DNA from: JBIQLO01 sp044464175
Lineage (GTDB): Bacteria > Planctomycetota > Phycisphaerae > Tepidisphaerales > Tepidisphaeraceae
Assembly: GCA_044464175.1 (NCBI GenBank)
Contig: JBIQLO010000073.1
Span: 1-17,453, forward strand
Direction: 5' to 3'
Length of the DNA stretch: 17,453 nucleotides
Part shown: positions 1 through 7,900 of the stretch, piece by piece
How the letters are laid out: each line of letters opens with the position of its first letter
Numbering within the stretch: position 1 is the stretch's first letter
The notes under the pieces: model-generated
Seen by the model: only the letters and a program-made list of their open reading frames with translations
Database searches by the model: none
What the model was told of the DNA's origin: nothing
Position numbers and translations under genes: made by a program

Positions 1-61
1 GGGGGGTCGGGGGTTTGAGGGGAGGGGCCGGGACCCGGAATCGGCGGGGGGGAACCAAGGG
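1..61. other. G-rich intergenic stretch downstream of the pseudopilin operon
   Basis: No gene is seen here. The plus strand carries G-runs at 1-6, 9-13, 19-22 and 24-27, separated by 1-5 nt, and another run at 46-52. The first four runs fit the usual four-tract G-quadruplex pattern. The stretch follows the stop codon of the last pseudopilin, so the transcript of that operon would be C-rich here. A terminator with a U-tract is not visible. Confidence 0.4.
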
Positions 62-880
62 TTACCAGTAGAGCTCGCTATAAAAGTCGAAGCGGAACTG
101 GATCTGGGAGGTAGGAGCGATGGTGGTGTCGTTGGCCATTTTCACCTGGCGCCACTCGACATGGCCGTCAACGAAGGCGACGTTTTCGCCGTTCATGCCG
201 AAATGGTTGTTGGCGGCGGTGACGCCATAGCCGACCCAGATCTTTTTGATGGGGTCGAAACAGTCCATGAGCATCGGCTGCTTGTCGGCGGTATCCACAT
301 ACTGCGTGCCCTTGGCGGCGGGATTGGCCGGGTCGCTGATGTAGCGCCCGGTCCAGCCGACGTTGGGGATGGGCCCGCGCCCAGTGCCGGTCTGGGTGGA
401 ATTGGTGTACATGAGCCATCCATACCAGGTCCAGGAATAGGGGTCGTGATTGGCATGGCCGGCGATGATTTCATAGCTGCCCAGATACCAGTGGGGGTTA
501 CCATAGGCGCCGCCGAGGGCGCCGCGCACGTTGGGCGCCTCGGCCGGGCAGGTCAGGACGGCCGGGTTCTTCAGATAGGGAACGAAGGTGGCGGGGTCGG
601 AATAGTCGCTGGTGGTCCCCTCCTCCATGATGCCGTTGGGGGAGGCCCAGCGAACCTGGGGAAAATAGCCCTTGTTGTCCTGGGCGTACATGAGCAGCGC
701 CAGGGCAATCTGGCGTTCCTGGGAAGCACAGACGACGACCTTGGCCTGCTGGCGGGCCTTGTTGAGGGCGGGCAGAAGCATCGCGATCAGGACCGAGATG
801 ATCCCGATGACGACCAGCAACTCAACCAGCGTGAAGGCGCGGGGGGTGGAATTGAGACGACGCGATGACATCGGTTTCAT
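62..880 (-). CDS. Prepilin-type N-terminal cleavage/methylation protein (pseudopilin paralog 4, last in operon)
   Basis: This is a 272-aa pseudopilin-like protein. A short basic leader ends at Ala15, and the mature part would begin FTLVELLVV with the invariant Glu at mature position 5, followed by a hydrophobic helix that anchors it in the inner membrane before or after assembly. A prepilin peptidase would cut and methylate it. The globular part has three cysteines shared by all four paralogs (in CASQ, TCPAEAP and DCFDP) and a C-terminal H-x11-DGHVEWR motif, related to the 'H-X9-DG' pseudopilin family of Planctomycetota. The protein ends in Tyr-Trp. I chose the ATG at 880 because AGGAG lies 7 nt upstream; an in-frame upstream ATG at 928 lacks such support and would lengthen the leader. 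It is probably cotranscribed with the three paralogs and regulator upstream. The partner or cargo is unknown. Confidence 0.88.
   Translation of the reverse strand: MKPMSSRRLNSTPRAFTLVELLVVIGIISVLIAMLLPALNKARQQAKVVVCASQERQIALALLMYAQDNKGYFPQVRWASPNGIMEEGTTSDYSDPATFVPYLKNPAVLTCPAEAPNVRGALGGAYGNPHWYLGSYEIIAGHANHDPYSWTWYGWLMYTNSTQTGTGRGPIPNVGWTGRYISDPANPAAKGTQYVDTADKQPMLMDCFDPIKKIWVGYGVTAANNHFGMNGENVAFVDGHVEWRQVKMANDTTIAPTSQIQFRFDFYSELYW
734..841 (-). repeat. Direct repeat copy A (pseudopilin N-terminal coding segment)
   Basis: A 108-nt segment coding for the FTLVELLVV helix and the following KARQQAKVV stretch. It recurs in register at 1619-1726, 2514-2621 and 3478-3585 with only scattered substitutions and no length change. 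Confidence 0.8.
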
Positions 881-887
881 GATGAAT

Positions 888-892
888 CTCCT
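888..892 (-). promoter_or_regulatory. Ribosome binding site deciding the start of the pseudopilin at 62-880
   Basis: AGGAG on the minus strand, 7 nt before the ATG at 880. It favours this start over the in-frame ATG at 928. Confidence 0.7.
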
Positions 893-949
893 GATCAAGG
901 CAACTCGGCGCACCGAGACTCGTGGCATACCGCCGACTGCCAGGGGGCA

Positions 950-1765
950 TCACCAGTAGGCCCATTGGTAAAAGCGACATCGCGGCTGCACCTGCGAGGT
1001 GGGGGACAGGTTGCCGTCGGCGGTCACGGTCGCCTGCCGCCATTCGACGTGGCCATCGACAAACGTAACGTTCTCCCCATGCATGCCGAAGTGATTGTTG
1101 GGCAGCTTATAGGAGACGCCAAAGCCGCCCCAGACCCTGGTCTCCGGATTAAAGCAATCCAGCAGCATCGGCTGGCGGGCGGCGGTGTCAATGTACTGAG
1201 GGTTGTTGGCCGCCCGGCCATTGGGATCGCTGATCGTACGTCCAGTCCAATTGACGTTGGGGATCGAGGAGCCATAGGTATTGGTGGGTGTGGCCTTGTA
1301 GCCGAGATCCCACCCGTAGAAACCAATGGATGACCAATCGGCATGTCCGGCGAGAATCCAATAGCTGCCCATGTAGTAGTCTGGATTGCCGTAATAGCCG
1401 TGATAGGCATCGTGGGTCGCCTGGGCTTCGCCGGGACAATTCAGGACGGCAGCGCTCTTCAGGTAAGGCGTGAAGCTGGCGGGATTTTTATAAGCGCCGG
1501 TGGACTCGTCCTTTAGTTGCTCGGGGGTGGCCCAGCGCACCCGGGGAAACCACCCTTTGTTGTCCTGGGCGTACATGAGCAGCGCCAAGCCAATTTGGCG
1601 CTCCTGGCTGGCACAGGCGACGACCTTGGCCTGCTGGCGGGCCTTATTGAGGGCGGGCAGGAGCATTGCGATCAGGACCGAGATGATCCCGATGACGACC
1701 AGGAGCTCGACCAGCGTGAAGGCGCGGAAACTGGAGCGGAAAGGAGCTGAGAATGCCTGTTTCAT
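950..1765 (-). CDS. Prepilin-type N-terminal cleavage/methylation protein (pseudopilin paralog 3)
   Basis: A 271-aa pseudopilin-like protein with a basic leader to Ala15, then FTLVELLVV, Glu at mature position 5 and one hydrophobic helix. The rest is a soluble domain with the family cysteines (CASQ, NCPGEA, DCFNP), a fourth cysteine near the end (QPRC), an H-x11-DGHVEWR motif and a final Tyr-Trp. It is closest to the next gene upstream (1842-2654): both have YMGSYWI, CPGEAQATHDAY and the C-terminal QPRC. The start at 1765 follows a weak purine-rich GAAGAG; the longer frame reaching 1789 only adds a few residues to the leader. Gaps are 69 nt to the downstream paralog and 76 nt to the upstream one, consistent with one operon. 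By family knowledge it should be an inner-membrane-anchored fibre subunit or minor pseudopilin; the specific role is unknown. Confidence 0.87.
   Translation of the reverse strand: MKQAFSAPFRSSFRAFTLVELLVVIGIISVLIAMLLPALNKARQQAKVVACASQERQIGLALLMYAQDNKGWFPRVRWATPEQLKDESTGAYKNPASFTPYLKSAAVLNCPGEAQATHDAYHGYYGNPDYYMGSYWILAGHADWSSIGFYGWDLGYKATPTNTYGSSIPNVNWTGRTISDPNGRAANNPQYIDTAARQPMLLDCFNPETRVWGGFGVSYKLPNNHFGMHGENVTFVDGHVEWRQATVTADGNLSPTSQVQPRCRFYQWAYW
1619..1726 (-). repeat. Direct repeat copy B (pseudopilin N-terminal coding segment)
   Basis: The second 108-nt copy of the segment shared by the four pseudopilin genes, nearly identical to the copies at 734-841 and 2514-2621. Confidence 0.8.
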
Positions 1766-1817
1766 AATGACTCTTCTGTTCCAAAACACCGGCCCGCGGG
1801 GCGGACCTTACCTCATT

Positions 1818-1836
1818 GGCCGTGATTCCAACGGCC
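1818..1836. other. Small intergenic hairpin between pseudopilin genes
   Basis: GGCCGT and ACGGCC form a 6-bp perfect stem with a 7-nt loop, in the 76-nt gap between two pseudopilin genes. No U-tract follows on the minus strand, so it looks more like an RNA processing or stability element, or chance, than an intrinsic terminator. Confidence 0.3.
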
Positions 1837-1841
1837 CGCAC

Positions 1842-2654
1842 TCACCAATAAACCCATTGGTAGAGTTCGCACCGCGGCTGCACCTGTGAGTCGGCGGCGA
1901 CCTTTCCGTCGGCGTCCAGTTTCGCCTGCCGCCATTCCACGTGTCCATCGGCGAAGGCGACATTTTCACCGTGCATGCCGAAATGATTGTTGGGCAGGTT
2001 GGAGACGCCGTAGCCGTTCCAGATGCGGTCGGTGGGGTCAAAGCAGTCGGTCACCATCGGCTGGCTGTCGGCCGGATGGATGTATTGCGTGCGGACGGTG
2101 GTGCTGATGGTGCTGGGATCGGTGACGGTCCGGCCGGCCCAGCCCACGCGGGGGATGGGGGCATAGCCGGAGTTCACATAAAAGTGCCACCCGAACCAGC
2201 CTTTGAGTTGCCCGGTCGCGGAATCGGTCCAGTCGCCATGGCCGCCGATTATCCAATAGCTGCCCATGTAGTAACTGGGATTGCCGTAGCGGCCGAAGTA
2301 GGCATCGTGGGTGGCCTGGGCCTCACCGGGACAGTTCAAGATGGCAGCGCTCTTGATGTAGGGCTTGATGCTGGCGGGATTGAGATAGCCTCCCGTCGTC
2401 TCATCCTCGAGCATCTCCGGCGTGGCCCAGCGGACTCTGGGGAGCCATCCCTTGTTGTCCTGGGCGTACATGAGCAGGGCCAGGCAGATTTGGCGTTCCT
2501 GGGAGCCGCAGGCGACGACCTTGGCCTGCTGGCGGGCCTTGTTGAGGGCGGGCAAGAGCATTGCGATCAGGACCGAGATGATCCCGATGACGACCAGGAG
2601 CTCGACGAGGGTGAATGCGCGTTGCCGGGAAGGTACGCACGCCTGTAGTCGCAT
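1842..2654 (-). CDS. Prepilin-type N-terminal cleavage/methylation protein (pseudopilin paralog 2)
   Basis: A 270-aa pseudopilin-like protein. The leader of 13 residues ends in Arg-Ala, then FTLVELLVV starts the mature helix with Glu at position 5. The soluble domain holds the shared cysteines (CGSQ, NCPGEA, DCFDP) and a fourth near the end (QPRC), and closes with H-x11-DGHVEWR and a final Tyr-Trp. The ATG at 2654 is well supported by AAAGGAG 7 nt upstream, one of the best ribosome sites in the cluster. It is very similar to the paralog at 950-1765, suggesting these two arose from the most recent duplication. The middle of the protein differs between the paralogs (for example a GWFGWHFYVNSGY stretch here), so the surface that contacts a ligand or partner may have diverged while the assembly helix stayed constant. 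Confidence 0.88.
   Translation of the reverse strand: MRLQACVPSRQRAFTLVELLVVIGIISVLIAMLLPALNKARQQAKVVACGSQERQICLALLMYAQDNKGWLPRVRWATPEMLEDETTGGYLNPASIKPYIKSAAILNCPGEAQATHDAYFGRYGNPSYYMGSYWIIGGHGDWTDSATGQLKGWFGWHFYVNSGYAPIPRVGWAGRTVTDPSTISTTVRTQYIHPADSQPMVTDCFDPTDRIWNGYGVSNLPNNHFGMHGENVAFADGHVEWRQAKLDADGKVAADSQVQPRCELYQWVYW
2514..2621 (-). repeat. Direct repeat copy C (pseudopilin N-terminal coding segment)
   Basis: The third 108-nt copy of the shared segment, in the same register as copies A, B and D. Confidence 0.8.
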
Positions 2655-2661
2655 GATGACG

Positions 2662-2668
2662 CTCCTTT
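2662..2668 (-). promoter_or_regulatory. Strong ribosome binding site before the pseudopilin at 1842-2654
   Basis: AAAGGAG on the minus strand, 7 nt before the ATG at 2654. It fixes the start of that gene. Confidence 0.7.
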
Positions 2669-2754
2669 CGTGATTTTTACCAGCCGATTGCCGTGCTCCT
2701 GTTCCATCAACACATCAGACACTCGAGGATTTGGATGCCAACTCCCATCCGGTT

Positions 2755-3618
2755 TCACCAGCAGGCCCAGATGCCTTCGCCGAAGGCGGTGTAAATCTGG
2801 AAGCGCAGCTTCACCTGGCTGGTGGGGTCGACATCCGTTCCGGCGGCATTGACCTTGCCGCGCCGCCACTCGACATGTCCATCGACGAAGGCGACATTTT
2901 CTCCATTCATCCCCAGGTGACTGTTGGGGATTCTCTCGCTGGTGATGCCGTAGGAGTTCCAGAATCCGGAAACCGGGTTGTAACAATCGACCACCAGGGC
3001 CTGCTGGTCGGTCGAATCGATGTACTGGGTCCCATAGCTGCCGGTACCGCCGGGGCTGTGGATTGTGCGTCCGGTCCAGAACTGGCGGGGGATGGGCACA
3101 CGATAGGTGACATCCGGCTTGGATTGGTGATAGATGGTCCATCCGAACCAGCGGGTGGACTTGTCCAGGTCCACACAATAGCCGGCCATGATCCAATAGC
3201 TGCCGATGTACCGGCCGGCCTGCATATTGGGATTGTTGTAGATGGCGTTCCAGCCGCCGGAGCCCATGTCGTCCGGCACGTTGCTGTCGGGGCAGCGCAA
3301 AACGGCGGGGTTTCGCAAATACGGATTGATAACGGACGCTTCCTTACTGAAGCTCGAGAATTCCGCATCATAGATGAGATTGGGGGTGTAGGTGCGGGTT
3401 GGGGGAAACCAACCGTTGTTCTGGCCGGCGTACATCAGCAACGCCATGGCGATCTGGCGCTGCTGGGAGGCACAGGCGACGACCTTGGCCTGCTTCCGGG
3501 CCCGGTTTAAGGCGGGCAGGAGCATTGCGATCAGGATGCTGATGATCCCGATGACGACCAGGAGCTCGACGAGGGTGAAGCCCCGAGACCTGGACGATGC
3601 AGAATCCTGTGGACGCAT
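2755..3618 (-). CDS. Prepilin-type N-terminal cleavage/methylation protein (pseudopilin paralog 1, first in operon)
   Basis: A 287-aa pseudopilin-like protein and the most divergent of the four. Its leader ends in Gly13, the canonical prepilin peptidase -1 residue, whereas the other three have Ala. FTLVELLVV with Glu at mature position 5 follows. The soluble part has the family cysteines (CASQ, RCPDSN, DCYNP), YIGSYWIMAGY, an H-x11-DGHVEWR motif and a longer C-terminal tail that ends in Ala-Cys-Trp. The ATG at 3618 has AGGAG 5 nt upstream. The gene starts 60 nt after the stop of the GntR/LacI-type regulator and leads the pseudopilin series, so it is probably transcribed from the regulator promoter. 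It may be the major subunit or the initiating subunit of a fibre; that is inference. Confidence 0.87.
   Translation of the reverse strand: MRPQDSASSRSRGFTLVELLVVIGIISILIAMLLPALNRARKQAKVVACASQQRQIAMALLMYAGQNNGWFPPTRTYTPNLIYDAEFSSFSKEASVINPYLRNPAVLRCPDSNVPDDMGSGGWNAIYNNPNMQAGRYIGSYWIMAGYCVDLDKSTRWFGWTIYHQSKPDVTYRVPIPRQFWTGRTIHSPGGTGSYGTQYIDSTDQQALVVDCYNPVSGFWNSYGITSERIPNSHLGMNGENVAFVDGHVEWRRGKVNAAGTDVDPTSQVKLRFQIYTAFGEGIWACW
3478..3585 (-). repeat. Direct repeat copy D (pseudopilin N-terminal coding segment)
   Basis: The fourth copy of the 108-nt segment. It is the most diverged, with differences clustered around 3490-3510 and 3536-3541, but has the same length and register. Confidence 0.75.
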
Positions 3619-3678
3619 ACATACTCCTATCTGATATTCAAAAGCCTGCGCAGATTCGCCTACCCAACCGACACCGAT

Positions 3679-4764
3679 TTATTCTCTCGACATCTCAATC
3701 CCGGGACACGGCCCGATCGACTGGCCGCCGTTCAACGTGGCCTCGACCTGAACGACGCCGCTGTGCCGCGGATGGTCGCGGAGGTTCAACGCCTGCTCGG
3801 CCGCGATGCGGCCCATTTGCCAATAGTTGATGTTCACGCCGGACCAGTCCAGCGGGGCGGGACGGTGGACAGTCGCATCGTGCCATCCCATGATCGACAG
3901 GTCGCCTGGGATGCTCAGCCCCCGGGCGACGGCGGCCTGATGGACGTCCATCGCCAGTTCATCGGAGCAGCAGAAAAAGGCGGTTGGGCGATCGGGGCAG
4001 TCCAGGGCCTTCTCCAGAAGGCGGGGCGCGTCGGCGGCATCGGCATCGCACAGGAGCACGGGAGCGGCAGCGGCGCCCATGGCCAGGCGATACCCATCCC
4101 AGATTTCCTGATAGATTTGCGCGAGGGTCGGCTGGGAGTTGACCAGCGCGATGCGGCGGTGGCCCAGTTCCAGTAGTTGTTTAGTGGCGGAGAAGGCGGC
4201 GGCGATCGCGTCTGACTTGACCCCCACCAGCCCCGGGCGGGAGAGGCTGCTGTGGAGCCAGACCACCGGCAGATGCTCCAGCAGGCGCTCGACCAGAAAC
4301 AGGGGCGCCTGCAGAGCGACCAGGATAATGCTGTCGAGGCCGGCTGGATCGATGGCGGCCAAGGCCGCCTCGGTCCGCGCGGCGGGGGTGGCGTTGGCGG
4401 CCATGGCGCGTTCGTTGAGCGCGGAGAGTTTCAGATGGTCGCCCGAGACAGTCAGCGCGCTCTGGATGCCCGCGACCAGCCGGCCGGTGACGGGAAATTC
4501 CAGATGGCGCATGTCCAGCAGGACGACGCCGATCTGGCCGGTGCGGCGCTTGGCGGGTTCCTGGACAAAGCGTCCCTTGCCCTTGCGGCTCCAGATCAGC
4601 CCTTCTGCTTCTAGCGCCTTGAGGGACTTGCCGACGGTGGAACGGCAGACACGAAACTCACGGGCCACATGGTCTTCGGAAATTTGGAACCCCCCCTTCC
4701 ACTGCCCGGATTTAATCCTCTGGCGCAGCGAACGGGAAATTGACGTTGCGGCGGATGGGGACAT
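3679..4764 (-). CDS. GntR-type transcriptional regulator with LacI-like sugar-binding domain
   Basis: A 361-aa DNA-binding regulator. Residues about 8-68 form a GntR-type winged helix (HVAREFRVCRSTVGKSLKAL then the EGLIWSRKGKGRFV wing). Residues about 77-352 resemble the periplasmic-binding-protein fold of LacI/GalR regulators, with GHRRIALV at 201-208, TAFFCCSDELA at 261-271 and LSIPGDLSIMGWHD at 283-296. This GntR plus LacI-like arrangement is known from AraR of Bacillus subtilis, a repressor released by L-arabinose, so a sugar or oligosaccharide effector is likely here. The ATG at 4764 follows a purine-rich AGAGG 8 nt upstream. It is divergent from the hydrolase operon and leads the pseudopilin genes, so it probably controls both from the 185-bp region between them, including itself. 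The effector cannot be read from the sequence. Confidence 0.9.
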   Translation of the reverse strand: MSPSAATSISRSLRQRIKSGQWKGGFQISEDHVAREFRVCRSTVGKSLKALEAEGLIWSRKGKGRFVQEPAKRRTGQIGVVLLDMRHLEFPVTGRLVAGIQSALTVSGDHLKLSALNERAMAANATPAARTEAALAAIDPAGLDSIILVALQAPLFLVERLLEHLPVVWLHSSLSRPGLVGVKSDAIAAAFSATKQLLELGHRRIALVNSQPTLAQIYQEIWDGYRLAMGAAAAPVLLCDADAADAPRLLEKALDCPDRPTAFFCCSDELAMDVHQAAVARGLSIPGDLSIMGWHDATVHRPAPLDWSGVNINYWQMGRIAAEQALNLRDHPRHSGVVQVEATLNGGQSIGPCPGIEMSRE

Positions 4765-4786
4765 GATCGCAACCTCTTTACTTAGG

Positions 4787-4816
4787 TTTATAGCTCTCGC
4801 CAGCGCGATGTGTCAA
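4787..4816 (-). promoter_or_regulatory. Sigma-70-type promoter of the regulator-pseudopilin operon
   Basis: On the minus strand TTGACA (4811-4816) is followed after 18 nt by TATAAA (4787-4792). Transcription would start near 4780, about 16 nt before the regulator ATG at 4764. Both boxes are close to the consensus, so the promoter should be strong unless repressed, fitting autoregulation. Confidence 0.65.
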
Positions 4817-4837
4817 TAAAAAAATAATTCTTTGACA
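4811..4837. promoter_or_regulatory. Inverted repeat of the two divergent -35 boxes, candidate operator
   Basis: TGTCAA (4811-4816) and TTGACA (4832-4837) form a 6-bp inverted repeat with an A/T-only core apart from one C, and a 15-nt spacer. It sits at the centre of the divergent region. It may simply be two opposed -35 boxes, or a site through which the GntR/LacI-type regulator controls both operons. Confidence 0.3.
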
Positions 4838-4859
4838 GAGGCGTTTAGTGAATTAACTT
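4832..4859 (+). promoter_or_regulatory. Candidate promoter of the hydrolase operon
   Basis: On the plus strand a perfect TTGACA (4832-4837) is followed after 16 nt by TAACTT (4854-4859), which keeps the key T, A and final T of a -10 box. Transcription would start near 4866 and leave an 84-nt leader before the ATG at 4950. The -10 is weak, as expected if an activator helps. Confidence 0.35.
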
Positions 4860-4937
4860 GACCTATGTAACAAACTGCGGTTTTCATCTTTCCCTTCCGG
4901 ATATTACAGGCGCCTTGCCTGTGCCGCGGGTCCAACC

Positions 4938-4942
4938 AGGAG
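4938..4942 (+). promoter_or_regulatory. Ribosome binding site of the hydrolase operon's first gene
   Basis: AGGAG, 7 nt before the ATG at 4950, immediately ahead of a clear signal peptide. Confidence 0.7.
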
Positions 4943-4949
4943 ATCGGTC

Positions 4950-7900
4950 ATGCGCTTGTCCTGTCTTTCGGCCGTGTTGATGGCGGCCTTGGCCGGAGGG
5001 CCGGCGCTGGGTGCGCCGGCCGCACAACAGCAGCAGTTGACGTTTTCGGCCGACCAGCAATCGATCCAGTTTCAGTTGCTTTTGCCTACCGACGGAAGAA
5101 GCCCCGCACAGATTCATGTCCTCGGGCCTGACGGCGCCGAACGGCTGACTGTGTCGATCGTTCCGGACAAGAAGGGAGATGTCCTGAGCATCCGGCCAAC
5201 GCTGCCGGGCGTGGAGAAGGCGGACCAGCCACAGCAGCTGCCCTATGTCTTCTGGCCGTCGACGGAAAAGGTGCAGGCGCTAATGAAGGCAGACGGAGTG
5301 GCCCCGCGCGCCTGGCATGGGCAATGGCTGCACGGGCGGGTGGACCTTCGCCCGACGAGTGTGGATGTTTGGCTGCAGGACCTGCTGGTCTATCGGTTGG
5401 ATCGGGCCGGGCAGGGACTGGCAAAGGTCACGGTCGATCTGCCCAAGGGGGCGCAGTTCAAGTCGCAGAATAGCCAACTGACGGCACCGGCGCTGCAGTT
5501 GCCGCTGGACCTGAACTGGGTGGGGAACCTGGGGGCGGCGGCCATGGCTACCCCGGCGCCCGTCCCGGCGCCAAAAGCCGCCCTGACGGAGGTGGACGGC
5601 ATCGCATTCACGACCTCGGGGGAAGACAAGGTTCTGGATTTGCGCCAGGCGGGATGGCCGGACGCCAAGCGCGATCCGGCCAGTTTCTATGAGGCGTATG
5701 ACGAGGGGCCGTATTTCCTGGCCGACCCGCGCCAGCCTTTGCTCCGTGTGCCCCGCATGGACTATGTGGCCGCGCATGTGCTTGCGTCGGCCAGCGACGA
5801 TCCCAAGCTCACCAATGTCCTGACGCTGCGGACGGGACCGACGCAGCACGGGCGCCCGATTGGGGATCAGGTGACGCTGTACGACCACCGGATCGAGGTG
5901 CCGCGGTCCGGCAAGTTCACACACGTGGTCGTGCCGATGAGCCGCTCGCAGGTGCAGAACATCGTCGGCGTGACGATGGACATCCAGCCGACCCGGGATA
6001 TTCTCCTGGCGCGGCACAAGCCGGATCCCAACCGTTACCGCTGGCGTCCGCTGGGGCTGCCCAGCGGGGTGAAGATCAAGGCGATCACTCTGGAACTCTC
6101 GCCGCTGCAGATGACGATCCACGGGACGGAGGTCGGCAACGCCTTTGTCCAGCCGCAGAAGCCGACATTCAAGGCAACGCTGAAGAACATTTCCGACAAG
6201 CAGCAGACCTTCACGCTGAGCGTGCAGGGAACGAGTCTGGACGGGCAGAAGATCGATGCCGAGCAACGGGGGACGGTGGAGGCGGGGAAGACGGCCGATG
6301 CAACGGTTGAACTGAGCCCATCCAAGCGGGGTTATTATGACCTGGAGGTGGAACTGAAGGATGGGAACGGGCGGCTGCTGATTTCGCGCAAGAGCAGCTT
6401 CGCGCTGCTGCCGCCGGACACACGCAAGCACCGGGAAACCTCCCCCTTTGGGACATGGGATTTCGGAGGAGGCCATTTCACATGCAGCGATCCAGACGTT
6501 CTCGGGCCGCTCTATGTGAAGTTGGGCTTCCGCTACGGGATGTTCAATTTTTCGCCCGAAGCGCTGAAGAAATGGGGCATTCAGCGGGGCAATGAATTTG
6601 CGATCCACGTCCGCAAGGGTTACACCGCACAGAAGGTGGTGGATCAGTATGAAAAGCGGATCGAGAAATCGCCCGACACGCTCAAGTCGATTCTGATCTT
6701 CCACGAGGACAGTATTTCCGGACGGCATGAGACGCGCGTGCCGGACCTGTTCCATGACCGGCCGCCCTACAAGATGGACAAGACCGAGGAAGCCCGGTTC
6801 AAGGAGATGTGGGATGTAGCGACCGAGGTGGTTAAAACGCTCAAAAAGCGTGATTCCTCTCTGGAGTTTGTCTTTGGCAACGGCCCTCTGACGGTGAAGG
6901 AGGAGTTTTACCGCCACCACTTCCCCGCCGAGCTGTTTCACGCGGGAGGCAACGAGACGGGCAACTTCGGGCGTCCGCCCGAGTCGCAGCCGCCGGACAC
7001 GGTGGCGTACAACGCCAGCTTGTGGATGGACTCCCAGTTGCTCAAGGCGTATGGGTATGAGGACAAGCCGGTGGAGCAGTGCTGCGAAATCGGGTATCCC
7101 AGTTCCAATCCGGGAAACCTGAGCGAGACGACGCAGGCCGACTACTTCATCCGCATGGCGCTGCATTCGCTGGGGTGGAACATCCCGCGCATCCGCCTGG
7201 GCGGCATCAGCGACGCCGGGAACAGCTATTCCTACAGCAACTGGGGCATGGTCGGATTCTGCCACGCCTGGCCGGCGCTCAACGTCAAGCCGGCATTTGT
7301 GTCGATGGCAACGCTGACCCTGGTGCTGGACGGCGCCAAGTTCGAGAAGATGGTGCCGCTGGGCAGCCCAAGCCTGTATGCCATGCAATTCAAGCGGCCC
7401 GACGGCAAGTTCGTGACGGCATTTTGGACGATCCGGGGGCAGCGCCCGGTGACGCTGAAATTCGGGCAGCCGACCGCCGCCACGTGGATGGATGACCAGG
7501 CCAATGAGACGAACCTGGAGGCGAAGACGGAGCAGACGGTGACGCTCAGCGCCAGCCCCTGCTACCTGATCTCCGGCAGTCCGGTTCAGGCGGCATCCGC
7601 TGGACAGCCCCGGTACACGGCCAAGCCGGAGGGCAAGGCGACGGTGTTGGCGAAGCTGGACAACCTTTCGGACTGGACGGTGCAGACGGGGCACGACAGT
7701 GAACTGGAGTACTACAACTTCATGACCCCGCGGCGCAAGGGGGATTTCCAGTTCAAGCCGGTCGCCGATTTCGAAGGGCGGAAGGCGGTCCTGCAGGTGA
7801 CGCCCCAGCCGATCAAGCAGGGCAAGGCGACTATGCCGATGTATGCCGTGCTGAAACACAACAGCGGCATCGCCATTCCCGGCCATCCCACCGACATCGG

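Noticed and set aside
161..868. Long plus-strand frames opposite the pseudopilin genes (also at 1941-2648 and 2731-3510)
   Set aside because: They recur in each paralog because the coding strand is repeated, which is a shadow effect and not conserved antisense genes. The products are Gly and Val-rich without motifs.
734..3585. Regularly spaced repeats considered as a CRISPR-like or integron-like array
   Set aside because: The repeat unit codes for the pilin helix in four real genes, with about 0.9 kb between copies; there are no short spacers, cas genes or integrase.
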